A stretch of DNA of 64,000 nt, taken from contig OY760427.1 of NCBI GenBank assembly GCA_963663495.1, positions 3,410,001-3,474,000 on the forward strand, read 5' to 3'. Source of the stretch: G963663495 sp963663495 (GTDB lineage: Bacteria; Bacteroidota; Rhodothermia; Rhodothermales; Bin80). The notes under the pieces were generated by a model. The model saw only the letters and a list, made by a program, of their open reading frames with translations, made no database searches and was not told where the DNA came from. A program made the translations under genes and the position numbers. Below are positions 1 to 9,916 of this stretch, one piece after another (the stretch's first letter is position 1; the number at the start of each line of letters is the position of its first letter).

Positions 1-3
1 CGT

Positions 4-836
4 TTACGAGCTTGCCTCCAGCACTTTCAGCCTTGTGGGTGCTGCTTGAAGTAAGCAGGGGACTGCGACAGTATGGCATGGTTCATCCCGGCGCTTACGC
101 GCCCCTCCCTTGGCCGTCAAGCCCTTCAGATGCAAGTCTTCCGTTGTAACATAGGCAGCGTGATGTTTAGCAATGTCGGTGCTGGCAGCGTGCACTGCAT
201 TGCGCTGCTGCAATTGTGCTCGCACCATTATAAGTCGCTTCTTCTTCCACGACGTACTGCAACGTTTCGCGTGTGACACGTTTTATTGACACTTCTTGGC
301 CTGCCGCTCAGATAGGACTATCCGATCATACGGCGCACCGTTGGACAGCGAGGCGTGTTAGCATCAACACCAACATCAATCCCCACGGCAGCTCTGGATT
401 CTTCCACGACGGATACCACAGCATGTTGTACCACGAGCTGGACATCATACCCGGTATCCAGAGGGTGCCGTAGAATGCAGAACTGCATACCAGCATTACT
501 GCCAGCCAATACCTTGAGGCGCAGCTTCCCGATTTCCTTTACCTGTACGGACCAGTACCTCCCGGATTTACCGGATTTACCGGGTTTTACACACTCAAGA
601 TTGCAGGAGCGCACCGTTTTATTCAGCCTCGGCAAACCAACTCTCCTGCCCGCCTTCTTGTCATCGAAGTAATTCTTGTACGCTCGCGTGACGCGAAAAA
701 TGATGCTCCTTTGCGCCTTTACCGGGTACTGCGCCGCACGTTCATCCTTTCGAAGCTTCGTCCGCCACTTGCACAAGTCGAAGACGTGTGGTGTTTTATG
801 GGTCCCCTTGGATGTTTTCCGGTATGGCTTGACCAT
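4..836 (-). pseudogene. Decayed IS605/IS1341-type TnpB
   Basis: Two minus-strand reading frames together resemble a TnpB RNA-guided nuclease. The frame at 318-836 carries a basic N-terminal part and a RuvC-I-like motif (AAVGIDVGVD). The frame at 4-279 carries a RuvC-II-like motif (VTTEDLHLKGLTAK). They lie in different frames, so at least one frameshift separates them, and the zinc ribbon and third RuvC motif are not seen before the window edge. A short repeated ggatttacc unit near 565-585 adds an SGK repeat. It is clearly different in sequence from the tnpB copies at 3805, 19479 and 34715. I infer a dead copy of an unrelated tnpB element; the real left limit lies outside the window. Confidence 0.6.
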
Positions 837-1105
837 CTGGATATGCAGCCGGAACGGATGCCGGAAGAGGTTGCCCAGTCGTGCTCTCTAATACCCTATA
901 TGCGTGCGCAACGGTATGTGTATGTTCGCACTATATACAGTGTGCACAATAGCATCGGATATATTCCGGCATTTCACGCATCTATATTATCCGCTGATAG
1001 AATCCTTTATTAACGAAAAACGATAACTTTTTCCATCTGTGGAAATGTCGCTGCAGAGGGTTGCGAACGCAGCCTTAATCAATTACTCTTTCCCTACAAG
1101 ACGAA

Positions 1106-2815
1106 ATGGTGCGGTACGAACCTGATCAACATCCTCCGCACGGGGTTGCGCTGGGGCTGGCACTCCAATTGATGATGTTGGAGATTGGTGAAATAGTTCT
1201 AATCCCGCTAGTGGTAATAACGGCGGCTGGCGGTGGAGATGCCTACCTCGCTTGGGCAGCCTTTGCGGCGCTGGCCATATCGGGTCTTACCACAGTTCTT
1301 CAGGCCGTTCGATTCCGAAGGATCGGGGCTGGGTATATCCTCCTGATGGTCACATCTGGTGCCTTTATCGCCGTCTGCATTACTGCTCTCAGTCAAGGAG
1401 GTCCCTCCCTATTGATGGCTCTTCTTGTTGCCTCGTCCTTGGTTCAATTCGTGCTCGCAGCAAAACTCTCACTGCTTCGCAAAATAATAACGCCTACAGT
1501 TGCCGGCACCGTGATGATGCTAATTGCCGTGACAATCATGCCAGTCGTGGGGGAATTGCTTGAGGAGGTTCCAGAAACCGCCTCATCTGCTGGTGTCCTG
1601 TGGAGCACTGTGGCAACACTCCTTGTGACTTTGGTGCTGGTCTTGCGCGGGTCTGGCAAAGTCCGTCGATGGGCTCCTATTGGTGGTGTGATCGCTGGGT
1701 GCATAGTTGCCTTCGGTTTTGGTCTCTATGAAATAGATCGCGTATTGGAGTCCTCATGGTTCGGCGTGCCAAGGGGTGGCTGGCCCGGCCTTACCTTTGA
1801 TTTCGGGCCCGCCTTCTGGGCGCTCCTTCCAGCTTTTATCTTTGTTACGATTATTGGCGCTATAGAGACTGTGGGTGATGTTGTTGGGATCCAGAAAGTC
1901 TCTTGGAGAAAGCCCAAGGCTACGGATTTTCGATCTGTGCAAGGGGCAGTCGCAGCAGATGGCGTGGGCAATCTACTCTCAGGTTTGGCCGGTACTGTGC
2001 CAAATACAACATGTGCGTCGGGGGTCGCTACTGTTGAAATCACGGGGATCGCCTCGCGTAGAGTCGGCGTCTACGTTGGTGTCTTCTTTCTTGGTCTCGC
2101 ATTCATGCCAAAGGTGGTGGCTCTTTTTCTTGCTATCCCGGGCCCTGTTGCCGCCGCCTACTTAGTAGTAATGATCGCCATCCTCTTTGCCCTGGGCATC
2201 AGAATCGTCATGCAAAACGGAATGGATTTTCGGAAGGCAGCAATCGTAGGCGTTTCCTTCTGGATTGGCACGGGCTTTCAGCACGATCTATTCTTCGCAG
2301 GTGGCATGGACGGTTGGCTCGCCGAACTACTGGGCAATGGTATGGCATCGGGTGGACTAGCGGCGCTAATCATGACAGGGTTCCTCGAATTAACAGATTC
2401 TCGAAGGAAACGCATTGAGACATCGTTGGACCCAGATTCGCTGCCGCAAATCAATAATTTCATATCAGGGATGTCATCGCGCAAAGGATGGAATCAAGAG
2501 ACTATCCACCGACTACAACTAGTGGCAGAGGAGGCATTCCATGTACTTATGGAAACAAATCAAATCAATGAAGAACCGGGGGGTAAGCGCCGATTGCGGC
2601 TGGCGATACGGCCGCACGGATCGGGAGCCGAGATGGAGTTTATCGCTGCAGGAAGCGATGGCAACATTGAGGACCGCCTTGCTCTAATTGAAGATCGCCA
2701 TGCGCCAGACCCATTAGAGCATGAGCTTTCCTTGCGGTTATTGCGCCATTTTGCATCGTCTGTGCGACACCAACAATACCTTGACACCGATATCGTAACC
2801 ATCACGGTGGGCTAA
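1106..2815 (+). CDS. NCS2-type nucleobase permease with C-terminal ATPase-like domain
   Basis: This 569-residue inner-membrane protein has hydrophobic segments up to about residue 430. The NCS2 (xanthine/uracil/ascorbate permease) signature lies around residues 291-325, including the stretch TTCASGVATVEITGIASRRV. The family imports nucleobases with protons or sodium. The usual QH motif in the first helix reads ALQLMML, so the His is absent and the substrate is uncertain. After the membrane part come about 135 soluble residues with LVAEEAFHVLME and a C-terminal strand-rich tail, resembling an RsbW-like histidine-kinase-type ATPase fold with weak or missing N and G boxes. Normal NCS2 proteins end soon after the last helix (about 430-460 residues), so this is a fusion. 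It stands alone, flanked by tnpB remnants. The permease call is solid; the C-terminal domain call is tentative. Confidence 0.8.
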   Translation: MVRYEPDQHPPHGVALGLALQLMMLEIGEIVLIPLVVITAAGGGDAYLAWAAFAALAISGLTTVLQAVRFRRIGAGYILLMVTSGAFIAVCITALSQGGPSLLMALLVASSLVQFVLAAKLSLLRKIITPTVAGTVMMLIAVTIMPVVGELLEEVPETASSAGVLWSTVATLLVTLVLVLRGSGKVRRWAPIGGVIAGCIVAFGFGLYEIDRVLESSWFGVPRGGWPGLTFDFGPAFWALLPAFIFVTIIGAIETVGDVVGIQKVSWRKPKATDFRSVQGAVAADGVGNLLSGLAGTVPNTTCASGVATVEITGIASRRVGVYVGVFFLGLAFMPKVVALFLAIPGPVAAAYLVVMIAILFALGIRIVMQNGMDFRKAAIVGVSFWIGTGFQHDLFFAGGMDGWLAELLGNGMASGGLAALIMTGFLELTDSRRKRIETSLDPDSLPQINNFISGMSSRKGWNQETIHRLQLVAEEAFHVLMETNQINEEPGGKRRLRLAIRPHGSGAEMEFIAAGSDGNIEDRLALIEDRHAPDPLEHELSLRLLRHFASSVRHQQYLDTDIVTITVG

Positions 2816-3602
2816 CTCTTCGGACGCTATTGCCGGGAGCCCGGAATATTGCGATCTAAATCCTGTTTTATCTGCGATTGCCAACCAGGAAGGACCGGTC
2901 ATCCTCCCTACAGATATCTTCATCATCTGGGTTGCCAATCCGGCCTTAGATGCCGGAACCTCGGTCGTCGACTCATCTAAGCCTACCTCAACAGAGGGAG
3001 GGTTCATGCAACCACTCAGACTTGATGTCGGACGACACTCGGTCCAGTGATTCGCTCAACTGCTCCTTGGTGCTTAGACGCGATGATTCTCCATAGACTC
3101 CCCAATCTCTATCACAGAACGATAGATGCGCTCGAAGGCTGACGATAGAACGCAATCCGCTGTTCTGATGACGACATTAGACGCATACGCCGACGTTAAC
3201 AGTACAAGTAGTGCATCATAGTCGTCCGAATCAAGACGCTCGATCATTTCATGAATTGAATTGGGGACTTCCTGATCAGTGGAACGACTGTCAATATCCC
3301 TGATCCAATGCGATAAGGGTATGCTACTCATTGATAGTTTGTTAGATTACGCACCAGTCGTGCGTACGGCGCTCCCCAAGGGCTCCCTATTCACCGCAAC
3401 TTACTGGATGCCAAAATATACCAAAGCACGGCAAACCCGTACGGACTCGGGCTGTCTACAGCCCACATGGCGAGCCTAACAGGGGATCGTCGTGCACCAT
3501 GATACGGCACTTTTTTCTTGCTGGTGCGAATCCCGCTCAACAACTATCGCCCCAGTTGGTAGCAACCAAGTCGATGCATCTAGGTAACGACATGAACAGA
3601 AG
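2816..3602. other. Intergenic region without a recognisable gene
   Basis: There are about 790 bases between the permease and the tnpB element. A plus-strand open stretch directly after the permease stop (about 2817-3049) translates without an ATG start into protein-like sequence. A minus-strand 85-residue ORF at 3074-3331 is rich in Asp, Glu, Ile and Leu and looks protein-like. I recognise neither and see no upstream signals that decide between real small genes and decayed remnants. Confidence 0.3.
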
Positions 3603-5075
3603 GGGAGTTATATGGCTGAGTGCCACGCGTTTTCGCAGGAATTACTTTTTGTGCTTTGGTGGTGCAGACAGGATGGCTTTTTCCAGTTTTTCATAATCGG
3701 TTCCCGCTTTTCACGAAAAGACTGCAATTATTTCAAATAACTCAACATGTGGGTACGCATGCTATATACTTTCCATCTATTAGGAAGTCATATACCATAG
3801 TGCCATGCCCGAAACGGTTAGTGCATACCGCAATATCACATACAGGCTGTTGCCCGGAAGTCGGAGTAACGCCAAGCAACTTGCTGGATTAGCGGCTGCG
3901 TGTAGGTTTGTGTGGAATGCCATCCTCGCAGAGCAGAGCGAGGCGTACAAGAAAGCGAAAGAGGCTGGAGAGAAGCCGCCCTCGGTAAGCTTCTTCTCGC
4001 TTGGGAAGCGGTTCACGGCGCTGCGCCGCACGGTCAAGTGGCTACCTGAATACTCCTTTGGTGTCGTTAGATACACATTGTAGTTAGATACACGTTGAAA
4101 TATCAGGCGGATGCATGGAAGGCATTCTTCAAGGAGGGTAAGAGAAGACCGAGATTCCATTCCAGACGTGGTAGTACGCCTTCGTTCACGATCCCGGATA
4201 ACGTAAGGGTTCGGGATGGCAAGCTGTATATCCCGAAAGTGGGATATATGGCGCTCCGCAGGCGGGGAGGCAACCCGTACCCTGATGGTATACCCGTCAA
4301 AGCCACGGTAAAGAAGAACGCCGGCAAAGGGTATGCTGTCATCTGCTACAGGATGGAGGCACCTGTAATAGAGGATACCGGCGGTGCTGTAGGCATTGAC
4401 CGTAATTGCGGGCAGGTCGCTATGGTCTCCACAGAGGGCGATACAAGCATTATCAGACAACCGGATACGAAGCGTCTTGATGCCACGTTGAAGCGGCATC
4501 AGCGAAGACTGGCGAGACAGAAGAAAGGCTCCAACCGTCGTAACAGGCGGAAGCATAGAATCGCCCGCATACAGCGCAAGCGTGCTAACGTCCTCAAGAA
4601 TGGGAACCACCCGGTAAGTCGCAGTATTGCCCATTGCTCCTCAACGGTGATACTGGAGGACCTGAAGATCAAAGCGATGACACGTTCAGCTAAGGGGACG
4701 ATGGAGAGCTTTGGCACAAACGTCAGACAGAAGTCTGGCCTCAACCGTGGAATACTGCGAACAGGTTGGGGCCAGCTGGAACAGATGCTGGGCTATAAGT
4801 GCCGCAAGGTGATAAAGGTTACCGCTGCCTATAGCAGTCAGCGGTGTTCTGTGTGTGCACACAGAAGCGAGTACCCGTAAGACACGGAGCAAATTCACGT
4901 GTATGTCCTGTGGACATACGGATCATGCAAACCTGAATGCGGCTGCAAACATACTGGCCTCCGGGATTGGGGCTTCTGCACGGCGAGGGGCGTTCGGGTT
5001 ACCGACCCCTATGACCCGTGAAATTGATACTAGTGCCTCACTGTGTACAGTTGGTCACTCACGTATATAATTCCC
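3603..5075 (+). mobile_element. IS605/IS1341-type tnpB element, copy A
   Basis: The left end begins gggagttatatggctgag, as in copy D (34710-36167). The right end finishes with cacgtatataattccc. The two ends are imperfect inverted repeats of each other (GGGARTTATAT). About 200 bases of non-coding left end precede tnpB and match copy D closely. No tnpA is present, so movement would need a Y1 transposase elsewhere. The tnpB stop lies inside the right terminal repeat. Length is about 1,473 bp. Confidence 0.75.
3805..5070 (+). pseudogene. tnpB: tnpB (RNA-guided nuclease) broken by two frameshifts
   Basis: This is nearly the same as the intact 416-residue TnpB at 34715-35965. Compared with that copy, a 17-bp insertion near 4081-4097 duplicates gttagatacac and introduces an in-frame TAG and a frameshift. 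Two G residues are missing near 4856, shifting the frame within the zinc-ribbon coding region. The RuvC-I (GIDRNCGQVAM), RuvC-II (VILEDLKIKAM) and DLNAAANIL motifs are all still readable in separate frames. The protein would not be made whole. The element's ends are intact, so the copy could still be moved in trans. Confidence 0.85.
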
Positions 5076-5256
5076 TAATGAATGCTGAGCAAGCCTCGAA
5101 ACGGGTAACGCGAGTGTTGATCTTCCGACGATATGGGGAAGACCGATGCGGCTTCGGGAAGAGAGCGATTAGAGCACCGAGATCGACTCGCCGGGGTACC
5201 GGCACGGGCACGTACGGAAGATGAGAAGAGAAGCAATACAGTAAGCCCTTTTGATG

Positions 5257-5705
5257 GTGCGCATACCAACCGGAAACTTGTAAGAGCGAAGCCGGGTCAG
5301 CAGGGTGGCGGAATAGTCCGTAGTACCGCCGATGCGGGGTAATGCCCGCGGAGGGAAGGGCCGCAGGTGCGGTGCGGTGTTCGAAGAGGGAAGAGCTACG
5401 GTACAATGGCGCAGAAATAGTAACCGATCAATGGTCAGGTACCTTAGCGACATCACATACGAAAGTGAAGGAAGCGTACCCCGGGAAGCCGGGGTACATG
5501 TTGGTTGAGGCGTGGATAGGCTTATCTACGAGTTGTAGGGAATGTCGGAAGACGGTGGAGGGTGATCACCTTTATTGGACAACGCCCCACATTTCAGATG
5601 GCTTTTCCGAGTGCGAACTGCACGATTTGCCCGGAGAGCCAGATGCGGGAAAACCGCATGCCGGGTTCGGTGAGCGGCGGGCGGAAACGTGTTCTACGGA
5701 GTAAC
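5257..5705 (+). ncRNA. Group II intron-like RNA remnant without ORF
   Basis: The stretch begins with a GTGCGC-type 5' motif at 5257. Near its end, a 34-nt segment at about 5636-5669 resembles domain V: it starts GAGCC, has an upper stem GATGCGG/CCGCAT closing a GAAAA loop, a two-base bulge, and ends GGGTTC. A short GC-rich hairpin like domain VI follows. No reverse transcriptase or maturase is encoded. The segment is shorter than a complete group II intron, so it may be 5'-truncated. The lower stem has a mismatch and the loop is not a perfect GNRA. The bases 5076-5256 show no recognisable gene. Confidence 0.45.
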
Positions 5706-5743
5706 GCGCCGGTGGCCGACTCCACAGTTTGGTCAGTCAGTAT

Positions 5744-5797
5744 GTTGTGATGTGGTTTTGTGGGGCAGCAGCACCAGATCCAGGTAGTAAGTAAGGG
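5744..5797 (+). repeat. About 50-bp dispersed repeat (mate near 57943, inverted)
   Basis: The sequence starting gttgtgatgtggttttgtgg is repeated with a few substitutions on the minus strand near 57943-57994. Here it runs directly into gggagttatatggctga (5795-5811), the same 17 bases that open the left ends of tnpB element copies A and D. Its nature is unknown; it could be a fragment of a mobile element end. Confidence 0.5.
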
Positions 5798-5835
5798 AGT
5801 TATATGGCTGATTGCATACAGCATGGAACCTGATT

Positions 5836-6609
5836 CTACCCACCGTATGCCCGACGCATACGGGAACGATAGTCGTCAAAACAGTCATCAAAACGCTCCC
5901 CACTTGCTTTGTCTCCAATGTGGTGCGAACTCGTTAACACCAACGGTGGTTTTCCCTGTTCCGCAAGCATCTCAGCTGTCAAACACTTCAAAGAATTGAC
6001 CAAGGCGGCAGCGCCAATTGTTGAACCGGGCCCGATGAGATCGGGATGCCCTGGAATGCGCACCATAGCGTCACCAGCCGGTGTACAGTTGTCCAGTACG
6101 ACATCCGCTATATCAATGAGACGCTCCCCACAACTGTGCCGAGGTTTCGCTGCATCGCAATGCTCACGAGATAAGACTGCAATCACAGGTAGGCCCATAC
6201 GACGCGCCTCATAGGCAACCTCCACCACAACCTCATTAACCCCACTGTTTGAAAAGACAATGAAGCTATCCGGATGGGTAAAGACGAAGTTCCTCAAAAT
6301 GGTCCTTCCCAAACCCTCCACGCGTTCCAAAAATATTGCCTGTCGCTGGCCATTAGATCCGACAACGGTATTGTGGTATGTCAACGATAACTCTACGATC
6401 GGATGAAATCCGGGAAAGCTTCCGTAGCGCGGAAACATCTCCTCCACCGCCATACGAGAATGCCCCGATCCGAAAAGGTGTACAAGTCCATTGTTTGCAA
6501 TAGACTTCGCGCATATTCTCGCCGCCGCGTCCAGAACTTCAAGTTGCGTCTCCTCAATGCGCGTTAGGATAGAGCTTGCGGCTTCCAAATAGGCTCTTGC
6601 GACATTCAT
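5836..6609 (-). CDS. SIS-domain sugar isomerase-like protein (UPF0309 type)
   Basis: This soluble phosphosugar-binding protein of the SIS fold has a glycine-rich loop HLFGSGHSRM near the N terminus, a second SIS motif (IVFSNSGVNE) and a C-terminal stretch VLDNCTPAGDA typical of UPF0309-type proteins. These are related to sugar isomerases and N-acetylmuramic acid 6-phosphate etherases, but no catalytic activity is proven. The chosen ATG begins MNVARAYLEA, where family similarity starts; ATG at 6645 or GTG at 6690 would extend it. It is divergent from the Gfo/Idh/MocA gene at 6709, so the bases between them probably hold both promoters. Its place beside sugar genes suggests amino-sugar or sugar phosphate turnover. 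Confidence 0.75.
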   Translation of the reverse strand: MNVARAYLEAASSILTRIEETQLEVLDAAARICAKSIANNGLVHLFGSGHSRMAVEEMFPRYGSFPGFHPIVELSLTYHNTVVGSNGQRQAIFLERVEGLGRTILRNFVFTHPDSFIVFSNSGVNEVVVEVAYEARRMGLPVIAVLSREHCDAAKPRHSCGERLIDIADVVLDNCTPAGDAMVRIPGHPDLIGPGSTIGAAALVNSLKCLTAEMLAEQGKPPLVLTSSHHIGDKASGERFDDCFDDYRSRMRRAYGG

Positions 6610-6708
6610 ATCTTCGTCATCTGGAAATCTGTGGCTGATCAACATGCCTATGCCCTTGCCTGTCAGGCAATACAAGGCAACATTTGACACGAAACGAATA
6701 CGACTGTA

Positions 6709-7920
6709 ATGGAACGATCACATAATGTAACGATGCTCGGGACAGGGCTTATCGGACTCTTCTACACGATATCCCTTCACGGCCAGCGAGGGCGTGACCG
6801 AGTCCACGCCGTATACTCCCGAAAGGAAGAAAAGGCCCGTGCATTTGCGCAAAAATGGCGTATACCGTCCTGGCATACAGACATGCAGACTGCCATTGAA
6901 GATCCGTCAACTGATGTGATTGTGATTGGACTCCCTAACCATTTGCACGAGTCTGCGGTGCAAATGTGTGCAGATGCCGGTAAGGCAGTCCTATGTACCA
7001 AGCCGCTGGCACGTACCGGTGCGGAAGCAAGGCGAATCCTGGATATCGTTGAGCAGTCCGGTATTTTTGCCGGATACCTGGAGGACCTGGTATACACGCC
7101 CAAAACGCTTAAGGCACTGGCATCCGTAGAAAATGGAGCTCTCGGCAAGGTGCTGTGGGCACGGTCACGGGAGACCCATGGAGGGCCCCATAGCAGCTGG
7201 TTTTGGGACATGGAGATGGCCGGGGGGGGTGCCATTATTGACCTCGGGTGCCACTGTATTGAGATCGTCCGCAGCTTTATTGGAAAAGACCAGCGTCCCG
7301 TTGAGGTGATGTGCTGGGCAGACACCTTGGTCCACCCGATAGACGCTGAAGACAATGGCATTGGACTTATCCGGTTCGCGAACGGCGCGATCGGCCAATT
7401 CGAAGTTAGCTGGTCCTTCCGCGGAGGGATGGACCTGCGGGATGAGGTGTCCGGTACCGAGGGGACTATATGGCTCAACCATTTCTTGCGTACCGGGTTC
7501 GAAATGTTCACCAGCGGTGCAGGGAGTCAATACGTGGCCGAAAAAGCCGAACAAGCGCACGGATGGCTATTTCCAGTCGGCGACGAGGTTGTAGAACTCG
7601 GGTACATAGACATGTTTACAGACATGTTTGAATCCATGGAGTCGGGTACGGACCCTCGGGAAACTTTCTATGACGGATATATAGTCAACGCCATAATAGA
7701 CGCATGCTACAAGTCCGTGGCGTCCAAGTCTTGGGAGCCGGTGATCATTGAAGGTTGGAGAGGCAGAGGATCAACCGACGACGAAACCGCCGTATCCGAG
7801 ACCGCAGATGGATACCAACTCATTAAACGCGAGCGTATGCCTGACGGCACCGTGAAGCTGATTCTGAAAGACCCTGCCACAGGACAAATGCACGAGCGCA
7901 CCGCTCCTTCCAGCGCATGA
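6709..7920 (+). CDS. Gfo/Idh/MocA-family oxidoreductase (cytoplasmic)
   Basis: This 403-residue protein has an N-terminal Rossmann fold (MLGTGLIGLFYT), the dinucleotide-side motif ending LCTKPLA near residue 100, and a C-terminal substrate domain containing GGAIIDLGCHCIE. The LCTKPLA motif carries the catalytic-type Lys of the family (usually EKP). Members oxidise or reduce sugars or inositols with NAD(P). No signal peptide is visible, unlike the dehydrogenases at 11689 and 14033, so it should act in the cytoplasm. An extra 50-residue charged tail follows the fold. The stop overlaps the start of the next gene by 4 nt (ATGA), so the two form an operon. Confidence 0.85.
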   Translation: MERSHNVTMLGTGLIGLFYTISLHGQRGRDRVHAVYSRKEEKARAFAQKWRIPSWHTDMQTAIEDPSTDVIVIGLPNHLHESAVQMCADAGKAVLCTKPLARTGAEARRILDIVEQSGIFAGYLEDLVYTPKTLKALASVENGALGKVLWARSRETHGGPHSSWFWDMEMAGGGAIIDLGCHCIEIVRSFIGKDQRPVEVMCWADTLVHPIDAEDNGIGLIRFANGAIGQFEVSWSFRGGMDLRDEVSGTEGTIWLNHFLRTGFEMFTSGAGSQYVAEKAEQAHGWLFPVGDEVVELGYIDMFTDMFESMESGTDPRETFYDGYIVNAIIDACYKSVASKSWEPVIIEGWRGRGSTDDETAVSETADGYQLIKRERMPDGTVKLILKDPATGQMHERTAPSSA

Positions 7921-8759
7921 AAAAACCCTATCAAAAAGACGACGCCTTTCTGAACGATGTGCGCTCCAGGACGAACGATGACTTTCGCTTGTGGTGGATG
8001 GGGCAAAGTGGATTCTTGCTGCAGTGGAACGGGCGACACCTACTGCTTGACCCATACCTCTCTGACTCGCTCACAATAAAGTATCACGACACCGACAAGC
8101 CACATGTCCGCATGACCGAGCGGGTGATCGGACCTGAAGGACTGGGATTCGTGGATGTCATCACTTCCAGCCACAACCACACGGATCACCTGGACACGGA
8201 CACCATCAATCCCATCCGATGTGCAAATCCTGCACTGAACATGGTAATCCCAGAAGCAAACCGGACCTTTGTTGCCGATCGCCTGCAGTGCGACCCTGCA
8301 TGGCCGATCGGACTCGCGGACGGGACAGACACGACATGTGCAGGCTTCCATATAACAGGAATTCCGGCCGCCCATGAAACATTGTCCACCAACGATATCG
8401 GACAGCATCACTATTTGGGATTCATCGTCCGGTTTGACACTTGGACACTGTATCACAGCGGCGATACAGTGTGGTACGACGAAATGGTCGACAAGCTGCG
8501 GCACTACGATATAGATATTGCCCTCCTGCCCATAAATGGTCGTAGCCCCGCCCGACGAGTAGCCGGCAATCTTGACGGGGTTCAGGCCGCTTGCCTATCC
8601 GACGCAATCAATGCTTCGTTGATAATCCCCTGCCACTATGACATGTTCGCCTTCAACACGGCATCTACAACCGAATTCGAGAATGCCGCCAGAAACCTGC
8701 AGCAAGCTTATTGCATTCTGCGGAACGGGGAGGCCTTCAATAGTTCTGCGTTGACATAG
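7917..8759 (+). CDS. Metallo-beta-lactamase-fold hydrolase, UlaG-like
   Basis: This 280-residue protein has the metal-binding motif HNHTDH at residues 86-91, a later metal ligand motif YHSGDTVWY and a C-terminal PCHYDMF. The family includes UlaG (L-ascorbate-6-phosphate lactonase) and related lactone or phosphodiester hydrolases. Translation is coupled to the upstream dehydrogenase through the ATGA overlap. A plausible reading is that the dehydrogenase yields a sugar lactone that this enzyme opens, but that pairing is inference. No signal peptide is seen. Confidence 0.85.
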   Translation: MKKPYQKDDAFLNDVRSRTNDDFRLWWMGQSGFLLQWNGRHLLLDPYLSDSLTIKYHDTDKPHVRMTERVIGPEGLGFVDVITSSHNHTDHLDTDTINPIRCANPALNMVIPEANRTFVADRLQCDPAWPIGLADGTDTTCAGFHITGIPAAHETLSTNDIGQHHYLGFIVRFDTWTLYHSGDTVWYDEMVDKLRHYDIDIALLPINGRSPARRVAGNLDGVQAACLSDAINASLIIPCHYDMFAFNTASTTEFENAARNLQQAYCILRNGEAFNSSALT

Positions 8760-8852
8760 CAGGAAGGGGTACACACCTCAAAGCGCCGCCCTGGCAACAC
8801 GGCCTCCGCACGTCAGTTACCTTCCCCCACATTGCAACCAGGATAGCGGCCT

Positions 8853-9746
8853 CTAAAAGCTATCCACCGCACGATAGGCCTCTGTCAGTGCCTGTTCACC
8901 CTCTGCACCCGGCTGAGCATTTCCGTGCTCCATGCCAAGGATACCGTCAAAGCCTTTCTGATGGATGTGCCGGAAAACGTTCAGATAGTTGATTTCTCCC
9001 GTCGTGGGCTCCTTACGCCCCGGATTGTCCCCGATCTGGAAGTAAGCAATCTCATCCCACGCTGCGTCAATATTGGGGATCAGGTTACCCTCCGTGATCT
9101 GCTGGTGGTACAGGTCGTCCAAAATCTTGCACGCCGGACTATCCACTGCCCGGCATACCTCGTAAGCCTGCGGAATTTTGGAAAGGAACAGGCCCGGGTG
9201 GTCACGAGGGTTCAGCGGTTCCAGCACCATAACCAGGCCGTGGGGCTCCAAAACATCAGATGCCCGTCGCAATGTCTCAATCAGATTCGCTGTCTGGTAT
9301 CCCATATCCATACGGAGGTTGACATGCCCCGGTACCACTGTCATCCAAGTGGCATTGACCCGTTTGGCTACCTCTACTGATTCCGTGATTTCCGCCAGGA
9401 ATTTCTCGCGAGCATCAACATCATCCGAAGTAAGGCTAGCCTCCCTCCACGCAATGGTGTGAGCAACAAACACCCCCATGTGCATACTTCGCGCACTCAT
9501 TGCCGCCGCGATTCTTTCCTGGGCAGTCTTGTCTCGTCCCTTCAGCCCGTTGTCTTCCCACGCAGTAAAACCCAAGTCCGCAGCAAAGTTGATCTGATCG
9601 ACCAAATCAGATCCTGCGCTGTGTCTGAACATGCCAAAATGCGGAGCATAGTGCAGATTGAATGCGTCCGCGTTGCCCTCCACATGCGAAGTGGCCGCGC
9701 CTAAACTACCGGCAGCTATTGTCTGTACAAATTCTCGTCTCTGCAT
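8853..9746 (-). CDS. Tat-exported TIM-barrel isomerase, hydroxypyruvate isomerase-like
   Basis: This 297-residue protein starts with a twin-arginine signal (MQRREFVQTIAAGSLGAA) and continues as a xylose isomerase-like TIM barrel. Recognisable pieces are APHFGMF, a metal-ligand Glu in MVLEPLNPRDH, the KILDDLYHQQ strand and the terminal GMEHG motif, all close to hydroxypyruvate isomerase/sugar epimerase proteins. The signal places it in the periplasm or on the outer face of the membrane. It is the last gene of the minus-strand sugar cluster, separated from the next by about 170 bases, so it may have its own promoter. The exact substrate cannot be read from sequence. Confidence 0.8.
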   Translation of the reverse strand: MQRREFVQTIAAGSLGAATSHVEGNADAFNLHYAPHFGMFRHSAGSDLVDQINFAADLGFTAWEDNGLKGRDKTAQERIAAAMSARSMHMGVFVAHTIAWREASLTSDDVDAREKFLAEITESVEVAKRVNATWMTVVPGHVNLRMDMGYQTANLIETLRRASDVLEPHGLVMVLEPLNPRDHPGLFLSKIPQAYEVCRAVDSPACKILDDLYHQQITEGNLIPNIDAAWDEIAYFQIGDNPGRKEPTTGEINYLNVFRHIHQKGFDGILGMEHGNAQPGAEGEQALTEAYRAVDSF

Positions 9747-9916
9747 CGAATTAGATCAGTCTGAATGTAATAACTGGCTATCGGCTACTAGAATTTACCA
9801 AGGTTCGCTAGCCAACCCCGCTTGTAGAAAGGCCTAGCCATAACGATAATCAAACATAGCCAGCAATCTAGCCTGCGTCACCCAATAGCGGTCGAAACCT
9901 GCAGATTGTGCCTCCA

